The translations under genes and the position numbers were made by a program. Of a DNA stretch of 64,000 bases, positions 33,843-42,603 are shown in pieces (positions within the stretch are counted from its first letter, which is position 1; every line of letters starts with the position of its first letter). The stretch is from Metarhizobium sp964253915 (lineage in GTDB: Bacteria; Pseudomonadota; Alphaproteobacteria; Rhizobiales; Rhizobiaceae), in contig NZ_CAXUSG020000007.1 in the NCBI RefSeq assembly GCF_964253915.1, positions 124,001 to 188,000 on the forward strand. The letters are read 5' to 3'. The notes below the pieces were generated by a model. It saw nothing but the letters and a program-made list of their open reading frames with translations. It was not told the origin of the DNA and made no database searches.

Positions 33843-34661
33843 TCAGGGACGTCGGGCGCTCTTGATCTGCACCAGCGTGTCGAGGTTCTGGTTGACGCGG
33901 CAATAGAACTCTTCGTCGATGAATGGCCGCAGCATGAAATCGTTGCCGCCAGCCTTGAGGAAGCGTGCCGACAGCAGCCGGTCCGTCGACGAAGAAACGC
34001 CGATGATACGCAGTTCATGCGAACCGATGGACGAACGAATGCGCCGCGTCAGTTCGAAACCGTCGATATCGGGCATGTTGTAGTCGGTGACCATCAGGCC
34101 GATATCGCGGTTCGCCTTGAGGATCGCCAATGCCTTCGCGCCATCCTCAGCAACGCTCACCCGGAAATTGTAGCGCTTGAGACGCGTGGACAACAGGGCG
34201 CGCGCCGTGGCGCTGTCATCGACGATCAGCACGTGATGGCGCTGGTTGGTAAGGAACCGGCAGACCGATTCTGCCAGCATCTCGACCGCAAAGACATTGT
34301 CTTTCAGAACGTAGTCGACGATATCCTTGGCGAGGATCTGGGCGCGGATCTTTTCCTGAAAGGTGCCGGTAAAGACGATCGTCGGGATGGACAGATCGAT
34401 CAGATAATCCAGCGTCTCGCCGTTTTCGGCGCCGGGAAGATTGATGTTGGAGATAGCGAGCGCGATCGGCTCCGAGGACTTGTCATAGGCAAACTGGACC
34501 TCTTCGAAATCGCGGCAAATTTCCACATCGATATCGAACAGTTCCTTGAGACGCTTACTGATCATCGACGTAAAAACATTCGAATCTTCAGCGACGAGAA
34601 TCCGGGCTTGCGCGAGTGACGCGCCGGAATACTGCATCCCGGAGATACCTAGAAATGACAT
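33843..34661 (-). CDS. Two-receiver response regulator without output domain
   Basis: A 272-residue protein with two REC domains (about 18-135 and 142-265). The second has ILIVDDS-like acidic residues, Asp193 in VTDYNMPDIDG as phosphoacceptor, and the downstream Ser/Thr and Lys/Arg pattern. In the first, the phosphoacceptor position is Asn72 (AISNINLPG), so it should not accept phosphate; the rest of the fold is intact. No DNA-binding or enzymatic output domain is present. The ATG at 34661 (MSFLGISGMQYSG) is preferred to one 14 codons upstream. Partner kinase is unknown; two kinase genes lie within 8 kb. Confidence 0.85.
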   Translation of the reverse strand: MSFLGISGMQYSGASLAQARILVAEDSNVFTSMISKRLKELFDIDVEICRDFEEVQFAYDKSSEPIALAISNINLPGAENGETLDYLIDLSIPTIVFTGTFQEKIRAQILAKDIVDYVLKDNVFAVEMLAESVCRFLTNQRHHVLIVDDSATARALLSTRLKRYNFRVSVAEDGAKALAILKANRDIGLMVTDYNMPDIDGFELTRRIRSSIGSHELRIIGVSSSTDRLLSARFLKAGGNDFMLRPFIDEEFYCRVNQNLDTLVQIKSARRP

Positions 34662-34831
34662 GAATTGCCCCTGCCTGAAATAAAATGACCCCGCTTCAGA
34701 CAATAAAACAAACCATTTGCGGAAATGTTAATCAGGCAACGCCGCGGGCGCGCCTTTTTTCAGCATGTGCAGAAGGCGCAGAACCAAATCTTTACCATGA
34801 ACGGCCCGGGAGACTTCAGGCTCGGCAGCGT

Positions 34832-35095
34832 TTACTTGATCACCGCCGAACCGTTGAGGATTTCCACATTTTCGCCGCCGTCGAGTGCGATACGGTCACC
34901 ATTCGGAAGCGTAACGAAACATCCGGTCGGGCAGAGCGTTTCGGAGCCACCGGCGTCGAGAACGATCTCCATGCGGCTGCCGTTTTCGACGACCGTGAGA
35001 ACGACGGTCGCGCCGTCCTTGTTCGTCACCGTCGCTGCGGCGGCCGGCGCAGCGAAAATGCAGAATGCAACAAGCGAACCCAAGACTGATTTCAT
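34832..35095 (-). CDS. Small exported protein, unknown
   Basis: An 87-residue protein with a signal peptide (MKSVLGSLVAFCIFAAPAAAA). The mature part (about 66 residues) is beta-rich, with two close Cys in ETLCPTGCFVTLP that could form a disulfide or bind a metal. I do not recognise a named family. It stands alone between the response regulator and the MscS gene. Confidence 0.75.
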   Translation of the reverse strand: MKSVLGSLVAFCIFAAPAAAATVTNKDGATVVLTVVENGSRMEIVLDAGGSETLCPTGCFVTLPNGDRIALDGGENVEILNGSAVIK

Positions 35096-35257
35096 TGCCT
35101 ATCGGTGTTCGACACCGCCCCTGTGACAGCCGCTCTCGGTCCCATCGACACGATATAACGGCCCGCCTCGGTCCAAGCTTACTGCCGGTCGAGACGTTTG
35201 CCTACTCTCTAGTGCAATCGAACTGAATAACGCCTGAATGGGCCATATGGCTGTCGT

Positions 35258-37756
35258 TCAGCCGATGGTCTTGCCGCTCTGTGCATTGACGACCGGCGCG
35301 GGACGCGTTTCCGGCTTGGCCTCAGGCAATTGTTCGCGCGTTTCCTCTTCGGCGGGCGGATCCTTCGGCACCTCCTCGTCCTTCTTGAAGGGCATGCCCA
35401 GCCCCTCCTCCCGGAAGCGCTCGAAGATCGCCAGGCGCAGATCGTTGCGCACCTCGCCGCCATTGACGATATCGGCCAGAAAGGCGCGCAGCTCGAACGT
35501 CATCGTCGACTCGCCGAAGGCGCTGAAAATCGCCATCGGCGCCGGGTTGCGGAGCACCTTCGGATGCCCTTCGGCAATTTCCTTCAACAATTGCATGATC
35601 CGGCGCGGATCGCTGTTATAGCTGACGACGACGGAGATATCGGCACGGCCGAGCTTGTTGCGATGCGTCCAGTTGCCGACGGATGCGTTGATGAACAGCG
35701 AATTCGGCACCATGATCGACTGGCGCTGGAACGTCTCGATCTCGGTGGCGCGCACGGAGATGCGCTTGACGAAGCCTTCCGTCGTACCCGTCACCACCCA
35801 GTCACCAACCTTGAAGGGTCGCTCGACCAGCAGGATCAGGCCGGAGACGAAATTCGAGACGATGTTCTGGAGACCGAAACCGACACCGAGGGACAAGGCA
35901 CCGGCAACGAGCGCGAAGCTCGACAGGTCCAGTCCCGCCGCCGAAATGCCGATCAGGCCGGCAAGCGCCACGCCGAGGTAACCGACACCCGTCTTTACCG
36001 AGTTGCGCACGCCGGTATCGATCTGCGACCGGTCCATGACGTTGCCGTCGAGCCATTTCTGCAGCCAGCGCGTCAAAAGCAGGCCGAAGACGAACAGCAG
36101 GACGCCGCCGAGAATGCTCATCAGCGAGATGGTGATATTGCCGATGCGAATTTCGGTGAAGAGGCGGTAAGCCCATTGCTCCAGGTCGCCCACCTGGAAA
36201 CCCCAGGACAGCAGGATCAGCGGGACGCCCGTCAGCAGCGCGAATGCATAGACGCCCAACCCGGCGGCAAGGCCGATCTGGTCGAGTGCCACCGGCCCCA
36301 ATCCGTAACGCTCGCCGAGATAGACGCCAAGCCGCGTCTCGGCAAAGGCCCCGCGCTTGCCCACCGCCTTGCCGCACAGGATGCCGATGTACATCGTGGC
36401 TGCCACGGCGCCGGTCAGCACGATCTGGGTGGCGACGAAACGGGCAAGCCCGACATAACCCGTGACACACGCGACCACCAAGGCAATGCCCGTCAACCGC
36501 AAAAGGATGGCCATCAGCCGAGGCCATGGCCTGCCCCGCTCCTCCGCATCGCCGCTCGGCGCCAGGACCGGCCTCAGGAAAGATATGACAAAAAGAATGG
36601 CGCCGATGATCAACGATGCCACGAAACTCTTCATCACCGTCAGAATGACGGGGGAACCCAGCGCTTCGCTCACGTCGCTGAAGACATAATCCGCACCACT
36701 GACGACAGCCATCGTCAGAACCGCCCAGTCGAGCTGGTGAGCACCGGCATTCGACACTCTGACCAGGCGCCAGTCGGGCCGCCCCGGCGCGAAAACCGCA
36801 TGTGTCAATCTCCCGACAAAATAGACGGCGCCGACAAAACCGAGGACAGAGGATATGATCGGGGCGATATCCGCTCGCAAAACGTTGAAACTGTTCATGA
36901 AAAAGAACGACGCAGCGAGAAGCGCCACGAGTGACAACGTCTGGATCATCGTCGACCAGAAGGCGAAGGACAGGCGGGCGATGTAGGGCGGATCGACGAT
37001 GGTCCCGTCGCGGTGGGTAAAATGCCCGAAAAGGCGATAGCTGCCCACGAGGAAAACCAGAGCCGCCACAAGCGAGAGGAGAACCGCTGACAGCAGCGGC
37101 AGCCGCTTGAATTTCCAGACGAATTTGATCCAGCTTCCGAAAGCGCGCTGCAGATCTGCCATTTCGGCAACCAAGGCGCTTCCCGCGATGTTGAACGATT
37201 CTGCCGAGATATCCAGGCGCTTGAACAGCGTTTCCGTAAACAGTCGTCGGCGAATATCGGTGATCTGGTTGGAAAGACTGGTGGCGCTGATCGAAAGATC
37301 TTCGGCTTCGCCCGTCAGCGCATTGATGAGCGACCGTTCCGTGCCGAGCTGCTTGCGCTCGCTGGTGACGATATCGGCCTCCGGCGGCTGGCCTTCCGCC
37401 GGCGGATCCCCGAGTTCGGCCAGGCGGCTCTTGATGGCTTCGAACCGCGGGCGCAAGCTCACCGAAATGGCGATGATCGCCCGCGTTGCCTCATCCACCT
37501 GCGCCTTGAGATCGACGAGACGCGCATCGTCATCGGCATGCGTTTCCACCTGCTGTTTCAGCGCATCGATACGGCCGCGGGCTGCAGTCAGATCCGTGCG
37601 GCCCTTGTCGATCGTCTCGTTCAGCTTTTCCTTCTCTTCGTTTGCAGCCGCCTGGGGCAGATCCTGAGCGGCGGCGTCGACGATAGACATCGGAGCCGCG
37701 GCAAAGCACAACGACAGAAGCAGCAACAGATGAAACGGAAAATTGAAGATGCGCAA
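35258..37756 (-). CDS. MscS-type mechanosensitive channel with DUF3772 periplasmic domain
   Basis: An 832-residue inner-membrane protein. A signal peptide (to about residue 30) leads to a coiled-coil periplasmic part (DUF3772, residues 30-190), then about ten membrane helices, and the MscS core near residues 590-790: SFALVAGALSLGVGFGLQNIVSNFVSGLILL, the pore helix with its Gly/Ala spacing, then VERPFKVGDWVV and the beta domain. The C-terminus is a Pro/Glu-rich tail (EEVPKDPPAEEETREQ). It protects against hypo-osmotic shock and fits a neighbourhood with osmoprotectant transport, although no operon link is seen. Confidence 0.92.
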   Translation of the reverse strand: MRIFNFPFHLLLLLSLCFAAAPMSIVDAAAQDLPQAAANEEKEKLNETIDKGRTDLTAARGRIDALKQQVETHADDDARLVDLKAQVDEATRAIIAISVSLRPRFEAIKSRLAELGDPPAEGQPPEADIVTSERKQLGTERSLINALTGEAEDLSISATSLSNQITDIRRRLFTETLFKRLDISAESFNIAGSALVAEMADLQRAFGSWIKFVWKFKRLPLLSAVLLSLVAALVFLVGSYRLFGHFTHRDGTIVDPPYIARLSFAFWSTMIQTLSLVALLAASFFFMNSFNVLRADIAPIISSVLGFVGAVYFVGRLTHAVFAPGRPDWRLVRVSNAGAHQLDWAVLTMAVVSGADYVFSDVSEALGSPVILTVMKSFVASLIIGAILFVISFLRPVLAPSGDAEERGRPWPRLMAILLRLTGIALVVACVTGYVGLARFVATQIVLTGAVAATMYIGILCGKAVGKRGAFAETRLGVYLGERYGLGPVALDQIGLAAGLGVYAFALLTGVPLILLSWGFQVGDLEQWAYRLFTEIRIGNITISLMSILGGVLLFVFGLLLTRWLQKWLDGNVMDRSQIDTGVRNSVKTGVGYLGVALAGLIGISAAGLDLSSFALVAGALSLGVGFGLQNIVSNFVSGLILLVERPFKVGDWVVTGTTEGFVKRISVRATEIETFQRQSIMVPNSLFINASVGNWTHRNKLGRADISVVVSYNSDPRRIMQLLKEIAEGHPKVLRNPAPMAIFSAFGESTMTFELRAFLADIVNGGEVRNDLRLAIFERFREEGLGMPFKKDEEVPKDPPAEEETREQLPEAKPETRPAPVVNAQSGKTIG

Positions 37757-37851
37757 AGGAGGCCTTCCAAACCAGGAGATTCGTACAAATACCGCCCCTT
37801 TTACCTAAAGGAAAGAAAGGCGGCATGAAGGCGCAGACGCTTATACCTCGC

Positions 37852-38406
37852 TCAGAAACCTGCCCCCGGCTGCGACAGATAGAGTTTTTCCGCCTCCGTC
37901 GATACGCGCCCGAGGAAGGCATTGCGATGGGGGAAACGGCCGAAATCGACAATCACCTGGCGATGACGCTCGGCATAGTCGAGGTAGACGGCATGACCGA
38001 GCGTTTCGAACAGCACCACCGCCCGGTGCTGGTCGGCAAGATCCTCGGAATGCTCGAACGGTATGTAGAAAAAGCAGCGGATGGCATCGGCGACCTGCAG
38101 GTCCGCTCCCGCCTCGATCGCCAGCTCGGCCTCCCGCCGTGCCAGCCCGTCGGTGGCAAAGGCCAACGGCGTGCCGCGATACATGTTGCGCGGAAACTGA
38201 TCGAGCACGATGATGGCCGCCAGACGCGCCATGGCGGATGAGCGCCATTCTTCGCCGACCCCATGCGCCAGCGAAAGATGCACGTCGCGGAACCGGGCGG
38301 TGATGGTCGCATCGAGACCGGGATCGGAGCGGAACCAATCCTCGGGCGTCAATTCCTGGAACCAGAATGCCAGAACATCGTTCTGCTGTTCGACAACTGT
38401 AGCCAT
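37852..38406 (-). CDS. DUF924 family protein
   Basis: A 184-residue helical protein. It shows the DUF924 pattern VLAFWFQELTPEDWFRSDPGLDATI early, then AAIIVLDQFPRNMYRGTPLAFATD, FFYIPFEHSEDLADQ and HRQVIVDFGRFPHRNAFLGR. The fold is TPR-like, and the function is unknown. ATG 38406 starts MATVVEQQNDVLAFW, the family's usual start; the upstream frame is out of family. Confidence 0.88.
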   Translation of the reverse strand: MATVVEQQNDVLAFWFQELTPEDWFRSDPGLDATITARFRDVHLSLAHGVGEEWRSSAMARLAAIIVLDQFPRNMYRGTPLAFATDGLARREAELAIEAGADLQVADAIRCFFYIPFEHSEDLADQHRAVVLFETLGHAVYLDYAERHRQVIVDFGRFPHRNAFLGRVSTEAEKLYLSQPGAGF

Positions 38407-38479
38407 GCCATTCCTCCATGCCTTTCCGCACACCGCGACATATCCGTCGCCACGGTGACGAGAGAAAGACGATACGTGT

Positions 38480-39547
38480 TCATGTGATGGAAAACTCGAT
38501 GGTCGCCCTCGCCCCGACACCGCGGCCGCTGTCATAGACGATCTCGCTGGACAGGCTCGAGGCCATCGCCGTCATGATCTTGGTCCCGAGACCCGTGCCC
38601 TTGATCGGCTCGCCGCGCTCAAAACCCTTGCCGTCGTCCTCAACCGTGACGCTGATGCGGTCCCCCTCGCACTTTTCCACGGAGACGCGGATTTCGCCGC
38701 GCTGTCCATCGTCGAAGGCATACTTGAAGGAATTCGTCACCAGCTCGCTGATGATCAGGCCGATGGTGATGACCTTGTCCGTCGGCAACGACAGCGACGG
38801 CGACGTCAGCTTGACGCGATGTGGCCGCCGCTCGTCATGCATCGAGTTTTCGAGTTCTCCGAGCAGGCTCGACAGATAGTCGTAAAAATCCACCTGGCCG
38901 ACATGCACGCCGGTATAAAGGCGGCGGTGGACGCTGCCGATGGCATTGATACGCACCTGCGTCTCCTGCAGGGCATCGACGGCCGCTTTGTCCTTGGTGA
39001 CCGAGGCCTGCATGCGCACGAGGGCGGCCACCAGCCCGAGACTGTTGGCAACACGGTGGTTCACCTCGGCCAGCAGCAGTTCGGCACGGTCCCTCTCCCT
39101 GCGAATGGCTTCCTGGGCTTCAGCGGTCTCCCGTCGATAGCGCGCCCGCTCCAGCCCTTGCTCAAGCGCCACGGCGAGAAGGTCTACGTAATCATCCGAA
39201 GCATTCTTGATGACATAATCGTCAGCGCCCATCTTCAGGGCGGCGACAGCAACGCCGGTATCGCTGGATCCGGTCACGTAGATCACCGGAAGATGGCTCG
39301 CCTCCTCGACGATGCAGCGCAGGATATCGAGGCCGATTTCGCCGCCGAGAAAATGATCGAGCGCCACGGCATCGATACCGCCCTCGCGCATGCGCGTCAG
39401 CCCGCTCAACCCATCGGCGGCGCAGTGGACTTCGTAGCCGCGGCGCTGCAGGTTCTTGCGCACCAGATGGGAAAGCGCCTCGTCATCGTCGATGTAGAGG
39501 ATCCGGGTTGCGCCGGTCGCCGCTGCCTGCTCGCTCATGACAGCCAT
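38480..39547 (-). CDS. Hybrid REC-HisKA_2 sensor histidine kinase
   Basis: A 355-residue cytoplasmic protein. Residues 15-130 form a receiver with phosphoacceptor Asp64 (AVALDHFLGG). Residues 150-235 form a HisKA_2-type dimerisation domain with His164 in LLAEVNHRVANSLGL; residues 250-355 form HATPase_c with ISELVTNSFKYAF, VEDDGKGF and KGTGLGTKIM. Kinases of this family feed the alphaproteobacterial general stress response (PhyR-NepR-EcfG). An EcfG-like promoter about 290 bp upstream on the same strand supports such a link. ATG 39547 and 39538 are both possible. Confidence 0.88.
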   Translation of the reverse strand: MAVMSEQAAATGATRILYIDDDEALSHLVRKNLQRRGYEVHCAADGLSGLTRMREGGIDAVALDHFLGGEIGLDILRCIVEEASHLPVIYVTGSSDTGVAVAALKMGADDYVIKNASDDYVDLLAVALEQGLERARYRRETAEAQEAIRRERDRAELLLAEVNHRVANSLGLVAALVRMQASVTKDKAAVDALQETQVRINAIGSVHRRLYTGVHVGQVDFYDYLSSLLGELENSMHDERRPHRVKLTSPSLSLPTDKVITIGLIISELVTNSFKYAFDDGQRGEIRVSVEKCEGDRISVTVEDDGKGFERGEPIKGTGLGTKIMTAMASSLSSEIVYDSGRGVGARATIEFSIT

Positions 39548-39839
39548 TCGCTTTCGCCGGTCAAACTGAGGCCAGCCTCACGCGGCGCGGTTTTCAGGAC
39601 AGTGATCTTGCCGATTGGCTGTCTCACGCACCTCAAACACACAAGCAGCCTGTGGCGGCGCTTTCCAGCGCTTCCCCGAAAGGAACACACAGCTGAAAGA
39701 GGGGCGTCGGGCAGCAATTTACCGGCGGGCAAGGATATCAAAGAATTCGTACCCATAAGAAAATGAATTATCATCCCTGCAGAGGATCATGGACATATAT
39801 CAAATTTCAGCCGGCACCTTGCCGGCCACCGGGACCATT

Positions 39840-39864
39840 AACGTGGATGACGGCAGAAAGTTCC
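39840..39864 (-). promoter_or_regulatory. EcfG-like general-stress promoter (toward kinase)
   Basis: On the minus strand GGAAC (39860-39864) is followed after 16 bases by CGTT (39840-39843), the alphaproteobacterial EcfG/RpoE2 consensus. It points to the REC-HisKA_2 kinase 293 bp away. The distance is long, so a long leader or an unseen small gene would be needed. Confidence 0.5.
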
Positions 39865-39998
39865 CCGCCCGTTCGATTTTTATTCAATTTTTTTGTCGTC
39901 ACCCCTTCACCCGAAACGATTGTATTTCCTTGGTTTCGGATTGGCTTCTGCGATATGCTGTTTTTGGAGGAGTGAGCACGCCAACCTTTCGGCCAGCC

Positions 39999-40024
39999 GG
40001 AACCGGACGGCGTGCTTTGTCGTT
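39999..40024 (+). promoter_or_regulatory. EcfG-like general-stress promoter (toward DUF982)
   Basis: GGAAC at 39999-40003 and CGTT at 40021-40024 are 17 bases apart. The start codon of the DUF982 gene is 21 bp downstream of the -10 element, leaving a short leader with a ribosome site (GAGGAGG). Confidence 0.65.
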
Positions 40025-40045
40025 GTTTGGCATGATGAGGAGGAC

Positions 40046-40291
40046 ATGATGAAACAGATCGTCTGGAACCAACCCTTGGAAATCGGCTTCCAGCAGGACG
40101 ACGTGCACGAAGTGCATGGACCGCTCGAAGCCCTCAATTGCCTGGCACACCTCTGGCCCGACCGCCGCGGCCCGCAATATGTCGCCGCCCGCAGCATCTG
40201 CCGCGCCGCCATTGATGGCCGGAAGAGTGCCGAACAGGCTCGCGAGGCCTTCATGACGGCGGCGAAAGAGGCGCACCTGAAGTTCCATTGA
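40046..40291 (+). CDS. DUF982 small protein
   Basis: An 81-residue protein beginning MMKQIVWNQPLEIGF, with the DUF982 pattern: VHGPLEALNCLAHLWPDRRGPQYVAARSICRAAIDGRKSAEQAREAFMTAA-type helix near the end. DUF982 proteins are abundant in Rhizobiales and often in the general stress regulon. A GATGAGGAGG ribosome site precedes tandem ATGs at 40046 and 40049. Function unknown. Confidence 0.85.
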   Translation: MMKQIVWNQPLEIGFQQDDVHEVHGPLEALNCLAHLWPDRRGPQYVAARSICRAAIDGRKSAEQAREAFMTAAKEAHLKFH

Positions 40292-40393
40292 GGTTTTCGA
40301 AAACCCTTTCGGAAACATCGCTCCCTGGGCCGACCACGATTTCAGGACCTCCGACAGAGGCCCTTCGCTTGCGTTTTGACTGTCCGCCATAAA

Positions 40394-40421
40394 AAAAGCT
40401 CGCCATTTCCGGCGAGCTTTT
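40394..40421. terminator. Bidirectional terminator between DUF982 gene and convergent gene
   Basis: AAAAGCTCGCC at 40394-40404 and its exact complement GGCGAGCTTTT at 40411-40421 enclose ATTTCC, with more A's before and T's after, so it works for both strands. Confidence 0.88.
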
Positions 40422-40443
40422 CTTTAGGCTGGGTACGATGGTG

Positions 40444-40761
40444 TTAGCGGCAGACGGTCCGGTAGCCGACGATCACCTTCTTGCCGTAGTAGGGATCATA
40501 TTTGCGGATCGCCTTTTCGAAGCATTCGCCGCCGCTGTAACCGGCATTGTACTGATGGCGGCGGTGCTTGCGCTTGTAGTGGCGATCGTAATCGTGGTGT
40601 TCCTCATAGGCAGCGGCACCGATGATCAGGGCTGCAGCACCGACGGCGAGGCCGACAGCCAGGTCCCGGTCGCTTGCCGAAGCAGTCGTGGTGGTAACAG
40701 AGACGGCCGAGGTTGCGAGAACGATGGTGGCCATTGCGGAGATCAGGGTCTTGCGGAACAT
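40444..40761 (-). CDS. Small exported/membrane-attached basic protein
   Basis: A 105-residue protein. Residues 1-30 form a signal peptide (MFRKTLISAMATIVLATSAVS...ASA). A second hydrophobic glycine/alanine helix follows (LAVGLAVGAAALIIGAAAY), then a His/Lys/Tyr-rich part (EEHHDYDRHYKRKHRRHQY) and a C-terminus with two Cys (GECFEK and TVCR). It resembles BA14K-like or DUF-type rhizobial exported proteins; I do not name a family. The His cluster could bind metal. Confidence 0.75.
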   Translation of the reverse strand: MFRKTLISAMATIVLATSAVSVTTTTASASDRDLAVGLAVGAAALIIGAAAYEEHHDYDRHYKRKHRRHQYNAGYSGGECFEKAIRKYDPYYGKKVIVGYRTVCR

Positions 40762-40970
40762 GTGGTCTATCCTTCCAGTGGGAGGCGAACCCTTCGTCCG
40801 CCGATGACCAGACACTAGGATATCCGACGCACATCGTCTGTTTCGCGCGTTACATCCACTCAGCTGCAACGGCAATTCCAGCAGAACCGGGCCGCGGTCC
40901 TGCGTCCGGAATTGTGTGAAAACAAAAGGATGCAGCGTTTTCGCGTTTCGGAGAAAAAGCGAAAAATGAT

Positions 40971-42437
40971 CTACGAGGTCGAGACCTCGTGGTCTCCATC
41001 AACCCAGTCGGTTGCCAACGGCACGACGATCTTGCAGTGGACGCCGTCCGCATCGTAGGCGATGTCGCACTTGCCCTGCAGCTGTCCTTCCACAAGACTG
41101 GTGATCAGCTTCGATCCAAAGCCCGTGCGCGAAGGCGGGCTCACCGATGGCCCCCCTGTCTCACGCCAAAGCAGCTTGAGACGAATGTCGTCCGATCCTT
41201 CGACAACCCACGAGACTTCGACGCGTCCGGTCAGCACCGAGAGCGCACCATACTTCGCGGCGTTTGTCGCCAGTTCATGCAGGATCAGTGCAAGGGCAAC
41301 CACAGCCTTGGGCGGAATATCCAGCTCAGGTCCTTCGACACGAATCTGGTCTGCGGGATAAGGCGACAGCGCTTCCGCCACCACCCGGCCCATGATCGCG
41401 TTGTTCCAACTGCCGTAGGTGAGAAGATCGTGAGCACGAGCAAGGTTGCGAAGGCGGGCATCGAATGACGATGTGGCCAACTCCATATCCGTGGCACGGC
41501 CAAAGGTTTGACGCGCAATCGCGATCACCGTCGCGAGCACGTTCTTCACGCGATGATTGAGCTCGCCGATAAGGATGTTCTGGACCCGCTCCGCTTCCTT
41601 CCTCGCCGTGATATCCCGCGCGATCTTGGACGCGCCGACAACACGACCCAAAGCGTCGTTGATGGGCGAAACAGAAAGCGAGACCTCCACCAGGCGCCCG
41701 CTCTTGTGCCTTCTCACCGTCTCATGTGGTTCGACCCGCTCTCCGGCGCTGATGCGATCAATGATGCGCTTCTCTTCATCCAGACGATTTTCCGGAATAA
41801 GAATGGAGACGGGGCGGCCGACAATCTCTTCGGCGGAATAGCCGTACAGCAGTTCCGCCCCGCCATTCCAGTCGGTGATGATCTTGTCGAGATCGATGCC
41901 CAGAATGGCGTCTTCCGACGAAGCAACAATCGCGGCCAAACGACGGAGAGTAATTTCATAACCGACACGATCGGTCGTTTCATTCACCAGGCAAAAGACA
42001 GCGACGACATTTCCCGCGTCATCCTTGACCGGCGAATATGAGATATCGAAATACACCGTCTCGGGCTCGTCATGGCGCTCGATATAGAATGGCTAGTCCT
42101 TGGCGGACACCGTCTCGCCCGTCTCCAGAACGTGGCGAAGCAGCGGTTCGAGATCATCCCAGAGTTCCGCCCAAAACTCGCGACCGGGCCGGCCGAGCGC
42201 CTGCGGGTGCTTGTTGCCAATCGTCGGGGCGTAGGCATCGTTATAGATCGCCACGAATTCCGGGCCGCAGAACATGACGATCTGTGCCTGGGCAGGGAGG
42301 GCGAGATCGACCGCGCACTTCAATTGTATCGGCCACGACGAAACCGCGCCGAGGCTGGTGCTCGCCCAGTCGTAGGAAGCAATGAGCGCTGCCATGTTGG
42401 TGGCCGACGGATGAGCAGGAGGATTTTGATCCGACAT
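40971..42437 (-). pseudogene. HWE-type PAS sensor histidine kinase interrupted by an in-frame TAG
   Basis: The minus-strand frame from ATG 42437 encodes a PAS domain (SLGAVSSWPIQLK; FVAIYNDAYAPTIGNKHPQALG) to residue 114, then TAG at 42093-42095, and continues in the same frame without a shift to 40971. The rest includes the end of the first PAS (YFDISYSPVKDD), a second PAS (AILGIDLDKIITDWNGGAELL; PVSILIPENR), and an HWE kinase core (ELNHRVKNVLATVIAIARQTF; LHELATNAAKYGALS; TGFGSKLI). A single T-to-A change of a TTG Leu codon, common at this position in the family, would explain it. A downstream start at 42056 could still give a shorter kinase lacking the first PAS. Confidence 0.75.
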
Positions 42438-42603
42438 TGGCCCTTGGACTTGGATTGGGCATGACGAAAAGCGTCATGTTGATCAAACGACTAACAGACG
42501 CGATGACGCAAAGCGAGAGCAAAAGGCGAATGGCTCCCAATACTCCAGCATTGAAAACCTGATGAAAAAATTCATCAAAACCGCCCAGACGGAATCCTCT
42601 AGC

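Larger units (their letters stand above)
39548..40045. other. Intergenic region with two EcfG-like promoters
   Basis: About 500 bp between the divergent kinase and DUF982 genes. Short frames inside look non-coding. Two GGAAC...CGTT motifs are described separately. An AT-rich block (39870-39900) lies between them. Confidence 0.5.

Noticed and set aside
42093..42095. TAG in the HWE kinase as a recoded (pyrrolysine) codon
   Set aside because: No recoding machinery in the window and the family has an ordinary residue here; a nonsense mutation or sequence error is simpler.
42560..42577. Palindrome TGATGAA-AAAA-TTCATCA after the DoxX-like gene as an operator
   Set aside because: Position between a gene end and the kinase gene fits a weak terminator as well; no second copy was seen, so no claim is made.
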